From assembly GCA_036873755.1 (NCBI GenBank), contig JAVTVY010017175.1, forward strand, positions 1 through 64,000: DNA of 64,000 bases, written 5' to 3'. This document shows, piece after piece, positions 23,057 through 36,369 of this stretch (positions within the stretch are counted from its first letter, which is position 1; the number at the start of each line of letters is the position of its first letter). A program made the translations under genes and the position numbers. The notes below the pieces were generated by a model. It did no database searches. It saw nothing but the letters and a program-made list of their open reading frames with translations, and was not told the DNA's origin. The stretch is from Hanleya hanleyi. Lineage: Eukaryota > Mollusca > Polyplacophora > Lepidopleurida > Hanleyidae.

Positions 23057-23672
23057 TGGTATGAATTGTTTCGTGCAAAAAACGAGGGAGTATTCCAATG
23101 TTGTAGAGGTCACAGACTGGAATTCCCCTCAAAACTTGATTTTAAACTTGAAAATGGCATCTTTTTAGATAGTGTTGATATGAATTCAGCCTAAAGGTTG
23201 ATAGAAAATCAGGATGGATGAATTCAGAAAAATAAATATGGAATTAGAGGTGAATTGGGGATTACATCATGCACTTCGGAACGAGGCTATCATTTGGGCG
23301 CCATTTTTGTCACTGTTGCAGACCTTACATTGAAATCGAGCTGGCGATAAGCACATAATTTCCACTTTTTTGAAAGCAACTGGAGGTACTTGACAAAGTC
23401 GTAGTGAATATAAACATCTCATTTGCGTAGTGGATACATGAGCCGTCAGCTGAAGTTGATGTATTTTGTGGAAAATGAGCCCACATGTGAGCGTTGTTGT
23501 TGTTACCGATTACAGGTCCGTGAATCAATTCCTCAAAATATCCCTGAGATACCTAGAATTATTTTGATATATGAAATATGAATAGGCTGTGTTTGGGGCC
23601 TCCTCTGAGTGAGACCCCCAAATGTGGGCCTCTCCACAACAGCCTCCCAAGATATTTCAGTACGCTGCTCCC
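23057..23672. repeat. ~615-bp direct repeat, left copy
   Basis: Runs from 'gatggtatgaattgtttcg' to 'gatatttcagtacgctgctccct' and matches 26354-26964 in the same orientation, with small insertions and substitutions. The two copies flank the broken Mutator-like gene. They could be a duplicated flank or degenerate long terminal repeats. No TG...CA ends were recognised. Confidence 0.7.
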
Positions 23673-24180
23673 TTATAAAGATGAGGGGCACTGAGGTTAA
23701 TTTGAAAATATTTTGCAGATGCACAGAAAACCATGAAAAATATTTTTCTCAATTCATTTTATTATTTTGGCCAGCCACAGCTGCTTCTGCTGTAGTATAT
23801 CAAGATACTTGAGAGCCTCTTTCAACTTTTCATAAAACAATCATTTGTAGCCTTGCATCATGTATCTTTTATGTGTTTAGAAGCACTTTGAGTCCCCTCC
23901 CCTCCACTCTACCATTCTCAAACGCAGTAACATTTTCAGATAGAAAATCCATTATGTCTAGTTCTTGGAATAATGACATCCATTCATTGCTACAGTCTCA
24001 GTAAGCTTTGTATAAATATTTCGCATTTGAGTTTGGAACCAGCAGCCATAAATTCCAACAGAAATATCTGTAGAAATAATAAATGTTATAAATGTTACAA
24101 TGGTTATCAGAACTGCATAATTAGGTAAGAGAATCACTTGTATTACAGTTCAGTCTACTTGTTCAAATTAATTCCATAGC
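23673..24180. other. Intergenic, no gene seen
   Basis: AT-rich sequence between the left direct repeat and the 3' end of the Mutator-like pseudogene. Nothing recognised. Confidence 0.35.
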
Positions 24181-24189
24181 TATGTTTTG

Positions 24190-25882
24190 CACCAACACCT
24201 TCAGCCACATGTGTGTACATCGACATTTGTCGCAACCTTCTGTCGCTTTTTCCATACTTTGATAGAGTGGATCTTCTTTTGTATATTTTAACACAAGGGC
24301 TCGTGCCAAAAGCAGGGTTGATCAGTCCATTGAAATTCCTACTCCATGAGGTGTTCTTTGGTACATCTTCTGAAACACACGATGATTCAGACTTTCACAC
24401 CGATTTGTTGTGCGAAGTCGTGAAATTTTCATGAGAATTTCAGGCAACAAGCATTTGTTGAGAACATTCTCAATTTATGCTTTGTCTTCAGTGCTCAAAA
24501 CTAAGGGTTTTCCATAGGGCAGGAATTTTAGGGTGTCAGATTTCCAATGTGCCTGGCAGACATGATATTCGTCTCTAAGTCTCGATGATTTCCACTGAAA
24601 CATGCGGTTATGTTCTCAATTGCCGCTTTCGCTTTTTGAATGGATAGATCCTGTTTGTAATACTTTTTGATTCGTATCAGTGCAAGAAGTGTTCTCTTTA
24701 TCAGAAAGAGCCAGCTTTTGGCGAAAAATGCCTTTGTCGCATCCAGGAGGTACCTTATTCAGATGTATATTGTTCATCTTCTTTTGGAGTGTTCTCAGTT
24801 TGTGCACAGAGCATTGATAACCAGTTTTGGTTGCAAAGTCTCTGGTGACTTTCTGCAATTGTGCACTAGCATCACTGGTTACAGATTTTATTTCCAAAAC
24901 ATTGCTGTCTGCAACTGCCATCAGATTTTTCATTGCTAATGTAGATTCTGTGGTTGACATGTGGTTGCATCCGTACTATGAGTTTTTGTACACTGTCCAT
25001 TGTTGTGGTCACATTTTTTTTTCATACAAAGCTTGTTCGCTGTTTTCATGGCAATAACCAAGCCTTTGCTAGTTGTTTTTTTCAATTAGTGGGCAAAACG
25101 AAGCAGTTGCAGCTTCCAATCCAGTTTGTATTCGGTTATTGTATGCAGTTTCGGTTTCCACTTCCACTGCAGACACCTGTCGAATCATTTCAGTCACTTG
25201 CTTCACAAATTTCTGATTTTCCAGCATTGCACTTCGATTTAATGATATAAGCTTGTCACATTGTTTACTTATTCTCCTGGTCAAGTAACTGGTTTTTGTC
25301 ATCTTGATATTCAAACATCCTAAAATAAACCCCAATCTGATGGCCCCGCTTTTGATTGTGTGGCTGCCATGGCAAGGCCTTCATTCAGACAACCAGCAGG
25401 TGGACCACGGCCCATGTTTTCACACACTTGATACATGTTCATTTCTGTGCTTTTGACTTCACTATTATGCATAGTCCTCTGCTCTTTGATTGATCTCATG
25501 TTACATCAGGATGCTCACATTTGGTCAGGTCATGCATCATACAAGCCTCTATGAAATTTCGCAGTTTGGCCAGGTTAAGTATGATATTTTTCGTATTGTG
25601 GGACTCACTGGCATTGGTAACAATGTCATCTGCATCATTTTCATATTTTGCAGACATTAATTTGGTTGGCTGGAGACCTTGTGGGGTACTTCTTAGGGCA
25701 GCTTCAAAGATAACTGGGTCTGGTCTGGTTATCTGTTCACTTGGGTAGATGGTTCTGGTTACCTCATCTTCCTGTACCGTTACATTGTGAGTTCCACCTG
25801 TGTTCCATGATGCATCACCCTGTTTGATGTGGCTACTTCTTTTATGGTTACTGTTCTTATACCATTTGTTTTTTCTCCCCAT
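24190..25882 (-). pseudogene. Mutator-like transposase gene, broken
   Basis: The minus strand, read in several frames, gives one coherent protein. A likely start at 25882 (MGRKNKWYKNSNHKRSS) leads to DDIVTNASESHNTKNIILN and LAKLRNFIEACMMHDL (to 25496). Then come NMGRGPPAGCLNEGLAMAAT, MLENQKFVKQVTEMIRQVSA and YNNRIQTGLEAATASFCPLI (to 25069). After these lie VTSDASAQLQKV (24960-24616) and, near 24430-24330, ISRLRTTNRCESLNHRVFQK. The ordered segments resemble metazoan proteins annotated with a Mutator-like transposase domain; the assignment is from memory. At least four frame breaks and internal stops make it a pseudogene. Confidence 0.55.
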
Positions 25883-26353
25883 AACTGCATGCAGAGCAGT
25901 AAATATCCTGAGTAATTGTTGCTCATGAAGAATGTGTAGCTGAAAGCTTCTGGTTGTGACGTCGCATTGTTGTGACGTTGTTATGGCACCAGTAATGTCA
26001 CAATGTCCTAGTTGTGACGCCACGTCATAGTAAAATGGCTTGTGACGTGACGTCACAATATAAACTTATGCCATCTAGCTACATGTACAAGCTTCTTGGT
26101 TGATAAATGCTTTTAAAATGGTAACTTCATCAATGCATGTAAGCATGTGTACATGTGTGTACAACTACATGTTCACATAACTGTTCAAGATGGAGCTCTG
26201 CCAAGGGTGGAAATCTATGGAGTGACACTCATAGGAAATACAGAATATTTCGGACAGATTTTATCCGATTTTTATGCCGGATACACCGAAATGTTCAGAA
26301 TTGTCTGCTCGTGTGATAATTAAAAAATATTTCAAAGACACATTTTTTTCTAC

Positions 26354-26964
26354 AAGGATGGTATGCACTGTTTCGTACAGAAAACGAGGGGGTATCCCAA
26401 TGGTGTAGAGGTCCCAGACTGGAATTCTCCTCAAACCTTGATTTTAAAATTGAAAATGACATTTTTTTAGATTGTGTTGCTATGAATTCAGCCTAAAGGT
26501 TAATAGAAAATCAGGATTGATGAATTCAGAAAAAAAATATGGAATTTAGAGGTGAATTAGGGTTGGCATCATGCACTTCGGAACGAGGCTATCATTTGGG
26601 CGCCATATTTGTCACTGTTGCAGACGACATATTACATTGAATCGAGCTGGAGATGAGCACATAATTTTCACTCGTAGTGAATATAAACATCTCATTTGCG
26701 TAGTGGATACATGAGCCGTCAGTTGAAGTTGATGTATTTTGTGGAAAATGAACCCACATGTGAGCGTTGTTGTTCGTTGCCGATTACAGGTCAGTGAGTC
26801 AAATACTGAAATGTTTTGGCCTCAAAATATTCCTGAGATACATAGAACTATTTTGATATATGATATATGAATAGGCTCTGTGTTTAGGGCCTCCTCTGAG
26901 TGAGACCCCAAATGTGGGCCTTTTCACAACAGCCTTCCACGATATTTCAGTACGCTGCTCCCTC
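26354..26964. repeat. ~610-bp direct repeat, right copy
   Basis: Same-orientation match of 23057-23672, including 'atgcacttcggaacgaggct' and 'cctcctctgagtgagacccc'. It lies about 0.5 kb upstream of the start of the Mutator-like pseudogene. Confidence 0.7.
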
Positions 26965-27780
26965 CAAACATCTCGATGGAAAACAAGATGGGCGAATCAG
27001 TGGATGTAATGACATGGATGCTGATGAAATCTCGACATTACTGGACAGGACGAGGACTCAAGTTGGTAGAAGTAGAAAGCGGAGAGTCGACTTCGAAGAT
27101 GTCGCATTATTGTCGGACGACGTTATGTTTTCATTGATATTCGTGGTACACGTGATATAATATATACATAGCTGGTGCAAATATTAACACTATCAACATG
27201 TAACGATCTGCCATCGATCTTTTTTTGGATTAATTAAGTTTCAATTTTTCTCGCTAGATTAATGTGAAATGCTGACTTGACTTAGGGGCTAGACCACTAT
27301 TAAAAATAGTGCCGATCCGTTAACCACTTTAGGCAACCTCTGCCAGAGAAGTGAATTGTTTTCAATATTTTTTAATAATATATTTCAATTATTTCGACGA
27401 ATAATTGAAGGCCAGTGGTAGGTGATTGGAGTATGATACGTGTTTGGTTTCGCAGTGAGTTTGATTTTAACCCAAGGCCTAATAAGGTGTTGCTTTGAGG
27501 GACCATTTGGATGTCTGTGCACCGCTTTCTGAAAGCAGAGAAAAAAGCCAAAATTATGACGTCATTCGTAGGAGCGCGCATAACTCTGAACTTAGAATTT
27601 CAAAAAAGCATAAAATTTCAATGGGCGACCCCCGTCAAGAAGTCTGTCCGGTTGTAGCACTTGAATTAAAGTACTTCTGGCCGAAATTTGGAAGCCGAGA
27701 CTTAATTAATGAATCGAGGAGATGCAATTACGTTAACAGTTTTTAACATTGCCGCCAATGTAAATTTTAATAGTGGTCTG
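26965..27780. other. Mostly unassigned; one short plus-strand frame
   Basis: A frame ending at 27160 reads SKHLDGKQDGRISGCNDMD, then ADEISTLLDRTRTQVGRS and RKRRVDFEDVALLSDD, which looks protein-like and could be a first exon, but no further exon was found. The rest has no supported feature. Confidence 0.3.
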
Positions 27781-28859
27781 GACCCCTTACTCATAAGGCA
27801 GCGCTTGTAAGATATTTGGCAGTCCACTCAATCTCACTGAAGTCACGTGCTTTGTAATGGTCGGACTGGTAAAAGTTGAAAAGGGAGCCAAAACGCCGCA
27901 ATAGCGTGCGATGTCCTTTGGTTTTACACGGTAAAACAGTAAGTAACACCTGGTGAAACGTGATCAAACAAAATTCAGCTCCATTGCTCCGAGATAGCAA
28001 ATATGTTTAGGGAAAAGATGGCAACAGGATAATATCCCATGATATAAGGGCCAGCCGGCGATATGGTCAGTTTTCGTTACAAGTTCGAACGTTTGGATAT
28101 GTCTGTTCATGTCCTTCGTAGGGAGCAGCACTAGTTATTTTATCGTCATTTTCTCCCGCTCCGGCATTGCCGCTTCTTCAGGTAAAGCAGATACCATTTC
28201 CAATAATTGACTTTGGAGCAAGCGAGGAGGTATCAAGATATATCTGTTTCATTAAAGGAAGATGGATCGGTTTACGATAGAATCACAGCGATGGGTATTT
28301 GATTATTTACGCCAAAGCGACGTCACATCGATGAATTTGCCTGCTATTGCCAACATATCCTCAAATCAATCTTAATTCGTCTTTATTTGCACGCTCATTA
28401 ATGACAACAGTGGGTAAAGGGACTGGTACACCAATTACTCAGAATGTCGGATAATTTGCGGAAATTGGCGCGATCAAATACAATTTAAGTGGCGGCCAAA
28501 TCGCTAGACATCGGTTAGAGATCTAGGAGTCCGTCTACCAAAAGCAATAATCAGGCAAAACTTTCTTCGTAGCAAATTCAGGTTAACAGTCTAATGAACA
28601 CAATCTCAATCATCCTGTTCATTATATTTCGTAAAAGTGTCAACAAATTGCACATAAACCGTACAAAGAAAATGAATCTAATTATGTAAGGTTTTTTTCC
28701 CCCACAATCAGCCCCAATCAAGCCTTCCGATATCACGCTGATATCGGACAGTGGTCTCAAAGTCTAATTCCGTTGCATAAAAAGTGCAAAGGAAATATTT
28801 TAAACGATTTCTGTTCAGATCATTCGTATCTGCGGATATCTATGTTTGTCCTTCAATCG

Positions 28860-29171
28860 AGCATTTACTAAAAAACAGCCAGTTCCAAGTTGTATTCCAT
28901 GCCACGAAGATCTCACAGTGAAACATATTCTTCCCGACTGCATAGATTTTAAGATTGTTAGAGATTTTTTTATCAAGCGACTATTTTGGAAGATCTTTTC
29001 AGTCGGGTGAGAGAGGACTGCCTTGGGTTATTTGAGAGAAATAGGTTTGTTGCATGAATTTTAATGTGCTGGATTACTAAGTTATTGGCTTGAGTACTTA
29101 GAATTTTGGTTGATCGTCGCTGTATAGCTGAAATATCAAACCTTAATTCTCTCTCTCTCTCTCTCTCTCTG
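28860..29171 (+). mobile_element. LINE 3' fragment in copy A
   Basis: 3' end of the RNase H LINE (Cys-His segment, UTR, tail and a long CT run). Flanks show an imperfect ~13-bp target duplication, 'gtccttcaatcga' before and 'gtccttgaatgaa' after. Copy B has the empty site 'gtccttcaattaacttgatta'. Confidence 0.8.
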
Positions 29172-30644
29172 TCCTTGAATGAAGTTGATTAGATAGAAAG
29201 CTGATATGGCTAGGGTTGGGAAATGTGGAACATGCACCAGGCTAGTGTCACAAAATAATTTAATTACCTGATAGAAAATAGTTCCTCATAATTTCTTATT
29301 TAACCTGAATTTGTATATTTCGCGATAATGGATCAGACTCCATTTATTGTATAGCTACTCCGCTGTTCATTGTTATCTCTTCTATTTTCCATTGTAGTGC
29401 ATCAGTCATTGTCGGATGTAGGTTATTATAGGACCATCTCGGTGTTTACAGGATATTCTATATTACAATCATATAATGCACAAACAATGCCATTGTATAC
29501 CTCTTAATATCAGATATACCCTCTGGTTACACTGGAGTTAAACTTGCGATGCTTTTGTGCGCATGCTCCCCAAATCAGCATCGTCCGCTTGTAAAAGGAG
29601 CGGAGTGGGAACAGAATGTCACAGCTAAAGACGACTTTGTGCCCTGTGTTCTTGTTAATAATTTCACAAGATATACTGGGCGTATTCCGCATCTCTCTAT
29701 TATGCAGATACATTTTCCCTGCGTTGATCAAAATCGATACAGACTGAATGCGCATACGCGCCGCGTTTTATTGAACAGTGCAGTCAGAGGGTGTTATACC
29801 GACAGTTCGAGGTTAAAAACTCTGACAATGGGAGAATGCAACTATGCCTGATATTACCGTCTATGTCTCCAAATTCACACAGATAAAGCAAATAGACTGT
29901 ATTATATGGAGAAGTAAGGACGGTGACTGATGGTAAGGCATTCATATTTCATGAACGGACGATAGATTGGATTTAGATAGAATTTCACCGATATCCCATA
30001 TTATTTACGCCAAATAGACCAGACACGGGCAGTATCACCTTGTTGTTTCGTGGTATTGACACCATGTCATTTTGCGAGTTGCAGAACGCCTTTTGCACTT
30101 TCACCAATGAAATTTTGGGCAGAGGAATGTTACATCCGTTAATCAGGATGGCTGATTATTTGAGGGAAATTGGCGTAATCAGAGATAAAACAGAGGGAGA
30201 CGTGAACATGAGACATTGATCAGGCGTCTATGATATAGATCTTCCAGAAATAATGGTCTCTCAAATCCTACAAATAATTAACTTAGGCCCGCTGATCAAC
30301 AAATTATACGCCCTCGGTCTAATGAATAACATCTTTGGGTTTCTATTTCTGGAAAAACTACAAATAAATATCCACAGCTGACGTTGATCAGCGCTCTCCT
30401 AAAATCATCCTTATATTTCATTACGAACACACTAACAAGGACAAGAAATAAATAGATGTTGTTTATTTTCCACTCCATTCTTCTCAAATGTTCATTTTCA
30501 AAAACAGATCGCTACGCGTGTTACCGGGCTTATGTGGAATTGATTCCTGCCGTGCGATTATATTATTTTGATTATTGATGAATACTGAATGCTGAATACG
30601 ATGCCTATGCTTACCAAAAGTATATTTTTTTAGGCAGTTTAATT

Positions 30645-30890
30645 TTTCGATTATAGACGCTCAAATACTTCATGGACGACGGTTTGGCTATGGGTGTCGT
30701 ATATGGCACCTGTATTTCTTACCTATGTTTACCTTTGAGAGCTAGTTATACTGTTATTTTCATCAGGTTGATTGCACATGATTGTTGACGGCATCTCGCA
30801 GGAAAAATTGTCTCATTTATAAAGTATATGCAGTTGTTTTGGACTCTCTACCATAAAAGAAAAACTTTAAATTCTCTCTCTCTTTACCAT
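30645..30890 (+). repeat. Short repeat ending in the LINE-like CT tail
   Basis: Runs from 'cgctcaaatacttcatgg' to 'aaattctctctctct' and recurs at 37150-37400 in copy B. The shared 'ttaa(a/t)cttaattctctct' end suggests an element using the LINE machinery. Since both copies lie in the duplicated block, they represent one insertion older than the duplication. Confidence 0.45.
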
Positions 30891-31379
30891 ACAAGTACTG
30901 CTTGCCGAATTAGAAACGTATTGTCACCGCATTGTCCTAGTCGTTGTTTTGCCGCATGTACAGCATGGCGGATCAACGTATATTGAAGCATGGAAACGGC
31001 TGATTGTCAAATCTAAAGGGTTTCATGCATTTTTCATGGATGCTTGCTCATTACGCAAAGATGTCATAGGAACTCTGACAATTCACATTTTTCATAAGAT
31101 GCCCAAGAAATGATTTAACTAGTTTATGACAGCCCCTGTTTGATCATAAACGGTTTTGAAGAGCGCTTATACATAGAGACCAGGGGAGAATCCTTGTTTA
31201 TCATTACCATAAATGGCTCTGAATGTTTTAGGGAAATGAGAAGTAAGACCTAAAGTAAGAAATAAGACCTAAAGTAAAACGAAATCGACAAATTAGTCCA
31301 ATAATTGACAGAACGGGGCTTTCAAAAAGATGAAATCCCTGCGACCTCATCGATGCAGCCAATAAATTTCGTTTTACAT

Positions 31380-32742
31380 GATAGAACCGTAAATAAAACC
31401 TAGTAAAACATGAACAAACTAAATTCAGCTCCATTGCTCCGAGATAACAAATATGTTTAGGGAAAATATGGCAAAAGGATAATATCCCATGATGTAAGGA
31501 CCAGCCGGCGATATGGTCCGTTTTCGTTACAAGTTTGAATGCTTGAATATATTTGTCCGTATCCTTGGTAGAGGGTGAAGGGACTGGTACAACAATTACT
31601 CAGAATGTCGGATAATTTGCGGAAATTGGCGCGATCAAATAAAATTTATGTGGCGGCCAAAGCGCTAGAGATCGGTTAGAGATCTAGGAGTCCGTCTACC
31701 AAAGCAATAATCAGGCAAAACTCTCTTCGTAGAAAATTCAGGTTAACAGTCTAATGAACACATTTCAATCATCCTGTTCATTATATTGCCTAAAAGTGTC
31801 AAATTATGAATACAAATTGCCCATATAGCATACAAAGAAAATAATTATAATGATGTGGGTTTTTCCCCCCACAATCAGCCCCAATCAAGCCTTTCGATAT
31901 TATGCTGATATCGGAATTGAACAGTGGTCTCAAAATTTAACGTCGTTCCATAAAAAGTGCAATTCGAAGGAAGGATCTTTCTGTTATTTTAAACGATTTT
32001 GTTCAGATCATTCGTATCTGCGGGTATCTGTCGTTGTCCTTCAATTAACTTGATTAAATAGAATTACAACACATATACGGGAAGTGGGAAGAGGTGCGAC
32101 ATACTGACAGAGCCACATGACTTCACACTATAGTCTTCTGGTTAACCTATTCTAAAGAACATACCAAGAATCTAACGATTCGTGGTATGTTTTCATTGTA
32201 CCTGTTCATATGGCAACTTGGATGACATGACCACACGGCCAAGCTGATATGGCTAGAGTTGGGAAATGCGGAACATGCATCAGGCTAGTGACACAAAATA
32301 ATTTAATTAACTGATAGAAAATAATTCCTCATAATTTCTTATTTAACCTGAATTTGTATATTTCGCGATCATGGATCAGAATAAGTTATCCTGTAGCTTC
32401 TCCGCTATTTATTGTTATTCCTTATATTTTCCATTGTAGTGCATCAGTCATTATCGGATGTAGGGTATTATAGGACCATCTCGGTGTTTACAGCACAGAT
32501 ACTTCAGGTATCCAGGATATCCCATATTACAATCGTGTAAAGGCACCAAATATGCCATTCTCATGGCATCATATTGTATAAGTTCTTAATGTCAGATTTA
32601 CCGACAGTTTAATGGTTACAAACTCTGACAACGGAAGAATGCATCTGTGCCTGATATTACCGTCTATGACTCCAAATTCACACAGAAAAAGCTGATGTAC
32701 TGTATTATATAGAGAAATAAGGACAATCATTGATGGTAAGAT
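31380..32742. repeat. Duplicated block, copy B, first part
   Basis: Collinear with 27940-29940 of copy A, except that the LINE fragment at 28860 is missing and a ~175-bp element is present at about 32064-32239. A segment equivalent to 28140-28410 is also missing. Confidence 0.7.
32064..32239 (-). mobile_element. ~175-190-bp short interspersed element, copy 1
   Basis: Present in copy B but absent from copy A, which reads straight through ('gattagatagaaagctgatatgg'). Two more copies in opposite orientation lie at 56797-56995 and 57306-57497. Landmarks on its own strand: 'ggccgtgtggtcatgtcatc', 'cgttagattcttggtatgt', 'gaagactatactgtgaagtc'. No clear terminal inverted repeat; type unknown. Confidence 0.65.
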
Positions 32743-35636
32743 TAGATTAGATTTTATTCACCAAATATCCGTGGAGAAATATATATTCAGTGTCAATCAT
32801 ATAAGGGAAAGAAAAAACTTATATATATTATTTATATGATAACATGAGATTGACAGTTGTAGAAATGTGGATGGCGGGAATAAAGCCCAGATGGGCTTGT
32901 TCTATCCCTAGATATTTAATTAATTAGGTTGAGCGAATGTAATAGGTGAGTTGAGCCAAAAAACGATGTGATGTGTACACAGCTTAACACGAAGGATCAT
33001 CAAAATTGACTACATTTTTCAAGAAGATAGGATTTAACCTTTGACTTGAAGAGTGACGAGGAATCAATTGTTTTTAAGTAAGAGGGAAGTTTGTTCCATT
33101 CCCAAGGACCTGAGCACTTGAGAGTGTAATAAGATAAGTTGGAATAGTGAAATGGTCTGTAGAGATTGATGTTGCGGGTTCTTGTTTGATATTGATGAAT
33201 AGCATATTGCCTGGTGAAGTAGGTTTGGTAGATGTTTGGTAATTGATCAAGATTATATAAAAACTTGTGGACATGACGTAAGGAAGAATATTGGTTCAGT
33301 TGAAGAAGTGGCAAAATTTGCAGCGAGAGGAAAATTGGAAGTGTATGATCACGTTTATTGGAAAGTGATATAATTCTTACAGCACGCTTTTGTAGCAGAA
33401 ACAACGGATTTAGATGGCTTGAGTACGTATTTCCCCATAGAATATTTCCGTACGATAGATAAGGGAAGATCAGAGAGTAATATAATATGTAAAGTGTTTT
33501 CTTATTTATAGAGTTTTTTATGTGATTAAGTATACCTATGTTTCTCGACACCTTCCTTCAAATATAATCTATATGATTTGTCCAGTTCAGAACATCATTA
33601 AACAGGTAGATACTTCATGTAGGAAGCTATTGTCTGAGTCTTTGTGCAGCTGAAAAGGTTCAAGTCTAGACATATTGTTGTCCCCAGACTTGGCTATTGT
33701 ATGCATTGTCTGGTGATTCTTACATGGAGTATGAACCATTAAACAGGATGCCAAGGAATTTGAAATTATTCACCAGTTCAATATCTGTTCCAGAAATGTG
33801 AACAGGGGGCAAGGGATCAGAGGTATCTATACATTTTATAACATATGTTTGTTGTTTTTAATGTTCAGAGATAGACGGTTGAAAGAAAACCAGTTAGACA
33901 TAGTGTCTATGAGATCCATGATGTTTTTACCCGAGAGTACAACGCTAGTGTCGTCTGCAAAAAGGATAGTCATGAGTAAATCAGAAACTTTATCGATATC
34001 ATTGATATACAGGAGGAAAAGAAGCGGCCCGAGGATGGACCGCACGTAATTAACTCAGAAGAGGATAATGCATTATTATATGAAACACGTTGTTGTCTGT
34101 TTGAGAGATAGCTTTTAAACCAACTATTTGATGGGCCCCTGAAACCGTAATGATTTAGTTTCGACAGGAGAATATTATGGTTTACCGTATCGAAAGCCTT
34201 CGATAAATCAAGAAACGTGACGATGCTAAATTATTTTGCCTCCTTTGCCATAGCCAGCCTATCAAATAGATAGCAGGCAGCAAGAGCTGTAGAATGATTT
34301 CCCCTAAAACCGTACTGGCTCGGAGAGATAACATTATTGTTGTCTAAAAAAATTGTGATCATATTTGCTGCAAGTTTTTCAAGAATTTTGCTTAGGCACG
34401 GAAGGACAGAAATTGGTCGATAGTTATCAAGAGAATTAATATCTCCAGATTCGTAGACCGGAGTTACTTTAGCTGCCTTTAGGGAGTTAGGAACAATACC
34501 TTCGGTAAAGGCCAGATTGAATATGTGACAAAGAGGGTAAGAAATAGAGTCAGAGACTAGTTTTACTAAGGACATGCGTATGCCATCTAACCCTGGTGCA
34601 GCTGATTTCATGCTCATTATAGTAGATTGTACATTACAGGGGTGCACGGTGGAAAAGGTGAAGTTGTTTAAAATAGGAGTGCCTAAGTATTCATCGAATT
34701 TTTTTGTTGTGTTGGAATTTTTTAATCTAATTTTGAGGCGACGGTGTTAAAGTGTTCGTTGAATTTTTCAGAAATTAGTTGACTATCTGAGGTTTCTGTT
34801 GCATTTATATTTATAGACTGGGGAATGGTCGAAGTTTTTTAACGGTGCATTAGCTGGTTCAGATTTTTCCATGTTCCTTTAATGTCGTTACGGTGTTCAT
34901 TAAATTTTCTTTCGAAATAGGTTTTCCTAGCATGGCGAATCAAATTATTTAATTTGTTCCTATACTTTCGGTAAGTTTTACGAGAGTCGTAGTCCTGGTT
35001 AATTAATTGAAGTCTGTATAAGCGTTTTTTTTTTCGTGGATAGATGTTAAAATACCGCAAGTTATCCATGGTTTGATCATTCTACTTTGTTTTGCGATTT
35101 TTAATGTTACAACTGGAAAACAGTCATTATATATCTGGTTAAATTTCCCCAGAAATAAGTCTAGTGCGCAGTCAGTCTCATATGCAACATTGCTGACATC
35201 ATTCCAGTCTGTATTGCCAATTGTTGTCGTGAAGATCTCTTTCTGTTCGGAAGTAATTTTACGAAAGGAGATATTTTGTACTGGAGGCCTGTTGGGTGGA
35301 TGTGGTTTTAGAATGTGAAAGATGGAGAAATGGTCTGTTATTTCTGTTATAAATATGCCAGAAAGAAGATTTTCTTCGTGGAAATTTAGAAAAATGATAT
35401 CAATTAATGTGGCAGATCGGGACTGGACCCGAGTTGGTTTAGTTATCTGGGGAAAGAAATAATTAGATTTCATGTTTTCAAGAAAAGTTTTGGATGGACT
35501 ATGACGATCGGTTTTGAATAAATCTACGTTAAAGTCTCCCATTAATATACATTTGTTTTTCTCTTTTTGAAGCGATTGTAGTATTGGCATAAACTTTTCA
35601 TTAAAATTGTTAACGTTTTTTCCTGGAGGACGGAAG
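32743..35636 (-). mobile_element. CR1/L2-like LINE, 5'-truncated
   Basis: Minus strand. Endonuclease end: PPGKNVNNFNEKF, LMGDFNVDLF, LIDIIF, ITDHF (35636-35003). Then a basic linker with LNNLIRHARKTYFERKF. RT follows: SAAPGLDGIRMSLVK and LDNYRPISVLPCLSKILEK (34647-34231), [12 protein letters not shown] and LFADDTSVV (34045-33836), and the thumb and C-terminus with YPYLSYGNILWG-like text (33551-33000). There is no RNase H domain. The 3' end is TGAATAAAATCTAATC, as in CR1/L2-type LINEs. At least four frame breaks make it inactive. Copy A of the block shows the empty site. Confidence 0.85.
33605..33737 (+). mobile_element. 133-bp MITE, hAT-like, copy 2
   Basis: Same length as the copy at 8333-8465 and very similar in sequence. 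Flanked by the 8-bp duplication ATTAAACA (33597-33604 and 33738-33745). It interrupts the RT region of the CR1/L2-like LINE, so it moved after that LINE inserted. Confidence 0.85.
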
Positions 35637-35684
35637 GCATTCCTATGTCATGAAAGAACGATGGATTGGATTTTGATAGAATTT

Positions 35685-35935
35685 ATTCCATGCCACGAAG
35701 ATGTCACATGGAAACAAATTCGTATCGACTGTGTAGATTTTAAGGTTTAAGAAATTCTTTTTGTCGAGCAGCTACTTTAGAAGATATTTTATAATCCGGT
35801 GAAAGAAGACTGTATCTTAGGTTATTTGAGGGATTTCGGTTTGTTGAATACTTAGAATTTTGTTTGATCGTCGCTATATACTTGAAATATTTGCTGAACG
35901 CGACCCTAAACCTTGATCCTCTCTCTTTGTTTCTC
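35685..35935 (+). mobile_element. LINE 3' fragment in copy B (first)
   Basis: Degraded 3' end of the RNase H LINE between 'gatagaattt' and 'caccgatatc', which are adjacent in copy A ('gatagaatttcaccgatatc'). The tail reads 'ctaaaccttgatcctctctc'. Confidence 0.75.
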
Positions 35936-36369
35936 TTCACCGATATCACTTATTATTTACGCCAAATAGCGGGGGAGTATCAACTTGTTGTTTCGTGGTA
36001 TTGACACCATATCATTTTGCGAGTCGCGGAACGCCTTTTGCACTTTCACCAATGGAATTTTGGGCAGAGAAATGTTACATCGATTGCTCAGGATGGCTGA
36101 TTATTTGGAGGAAATTGGCGTAATCAGAGATAAAACAGAGGGAGACGTGAACATGAGACATTGATCAGGCGTCTAGGATATAGATCTTCCAGAAATAATG
36201 ATCTCTCAAACTCCTACACATAACTAACTTAGGTACGCTGATCAGCACATTATACGCCCTCAGCCTAATGAATAACATCTTTGCGTTTCTATTCTGGAAA
36301 GACTACAAATAAATATCCACAGGTGGCGTTGATCAGTGCTCTCCTAAATTCATCCTTGTATTTCATTAC

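Larger units (their letters stand above)
27790..31230. repeat. Duplicated block, copy A
   Basis: Matches copy B (31380-32742, then 35637-37455, then 40498-40564) in the same order. Shared landmarks: 'aaattcagctccattgctcc', 'aggagtccgtctaccaaa', 'ttgtttcgtggtattgacac' and 'catggcggatcaac'-like text. It contains one inserted LINE fragment (28860-29171). I see no gene in the block itself; short frames such as 29549-29851 have no recognisable motif. Confidence 0.75.
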
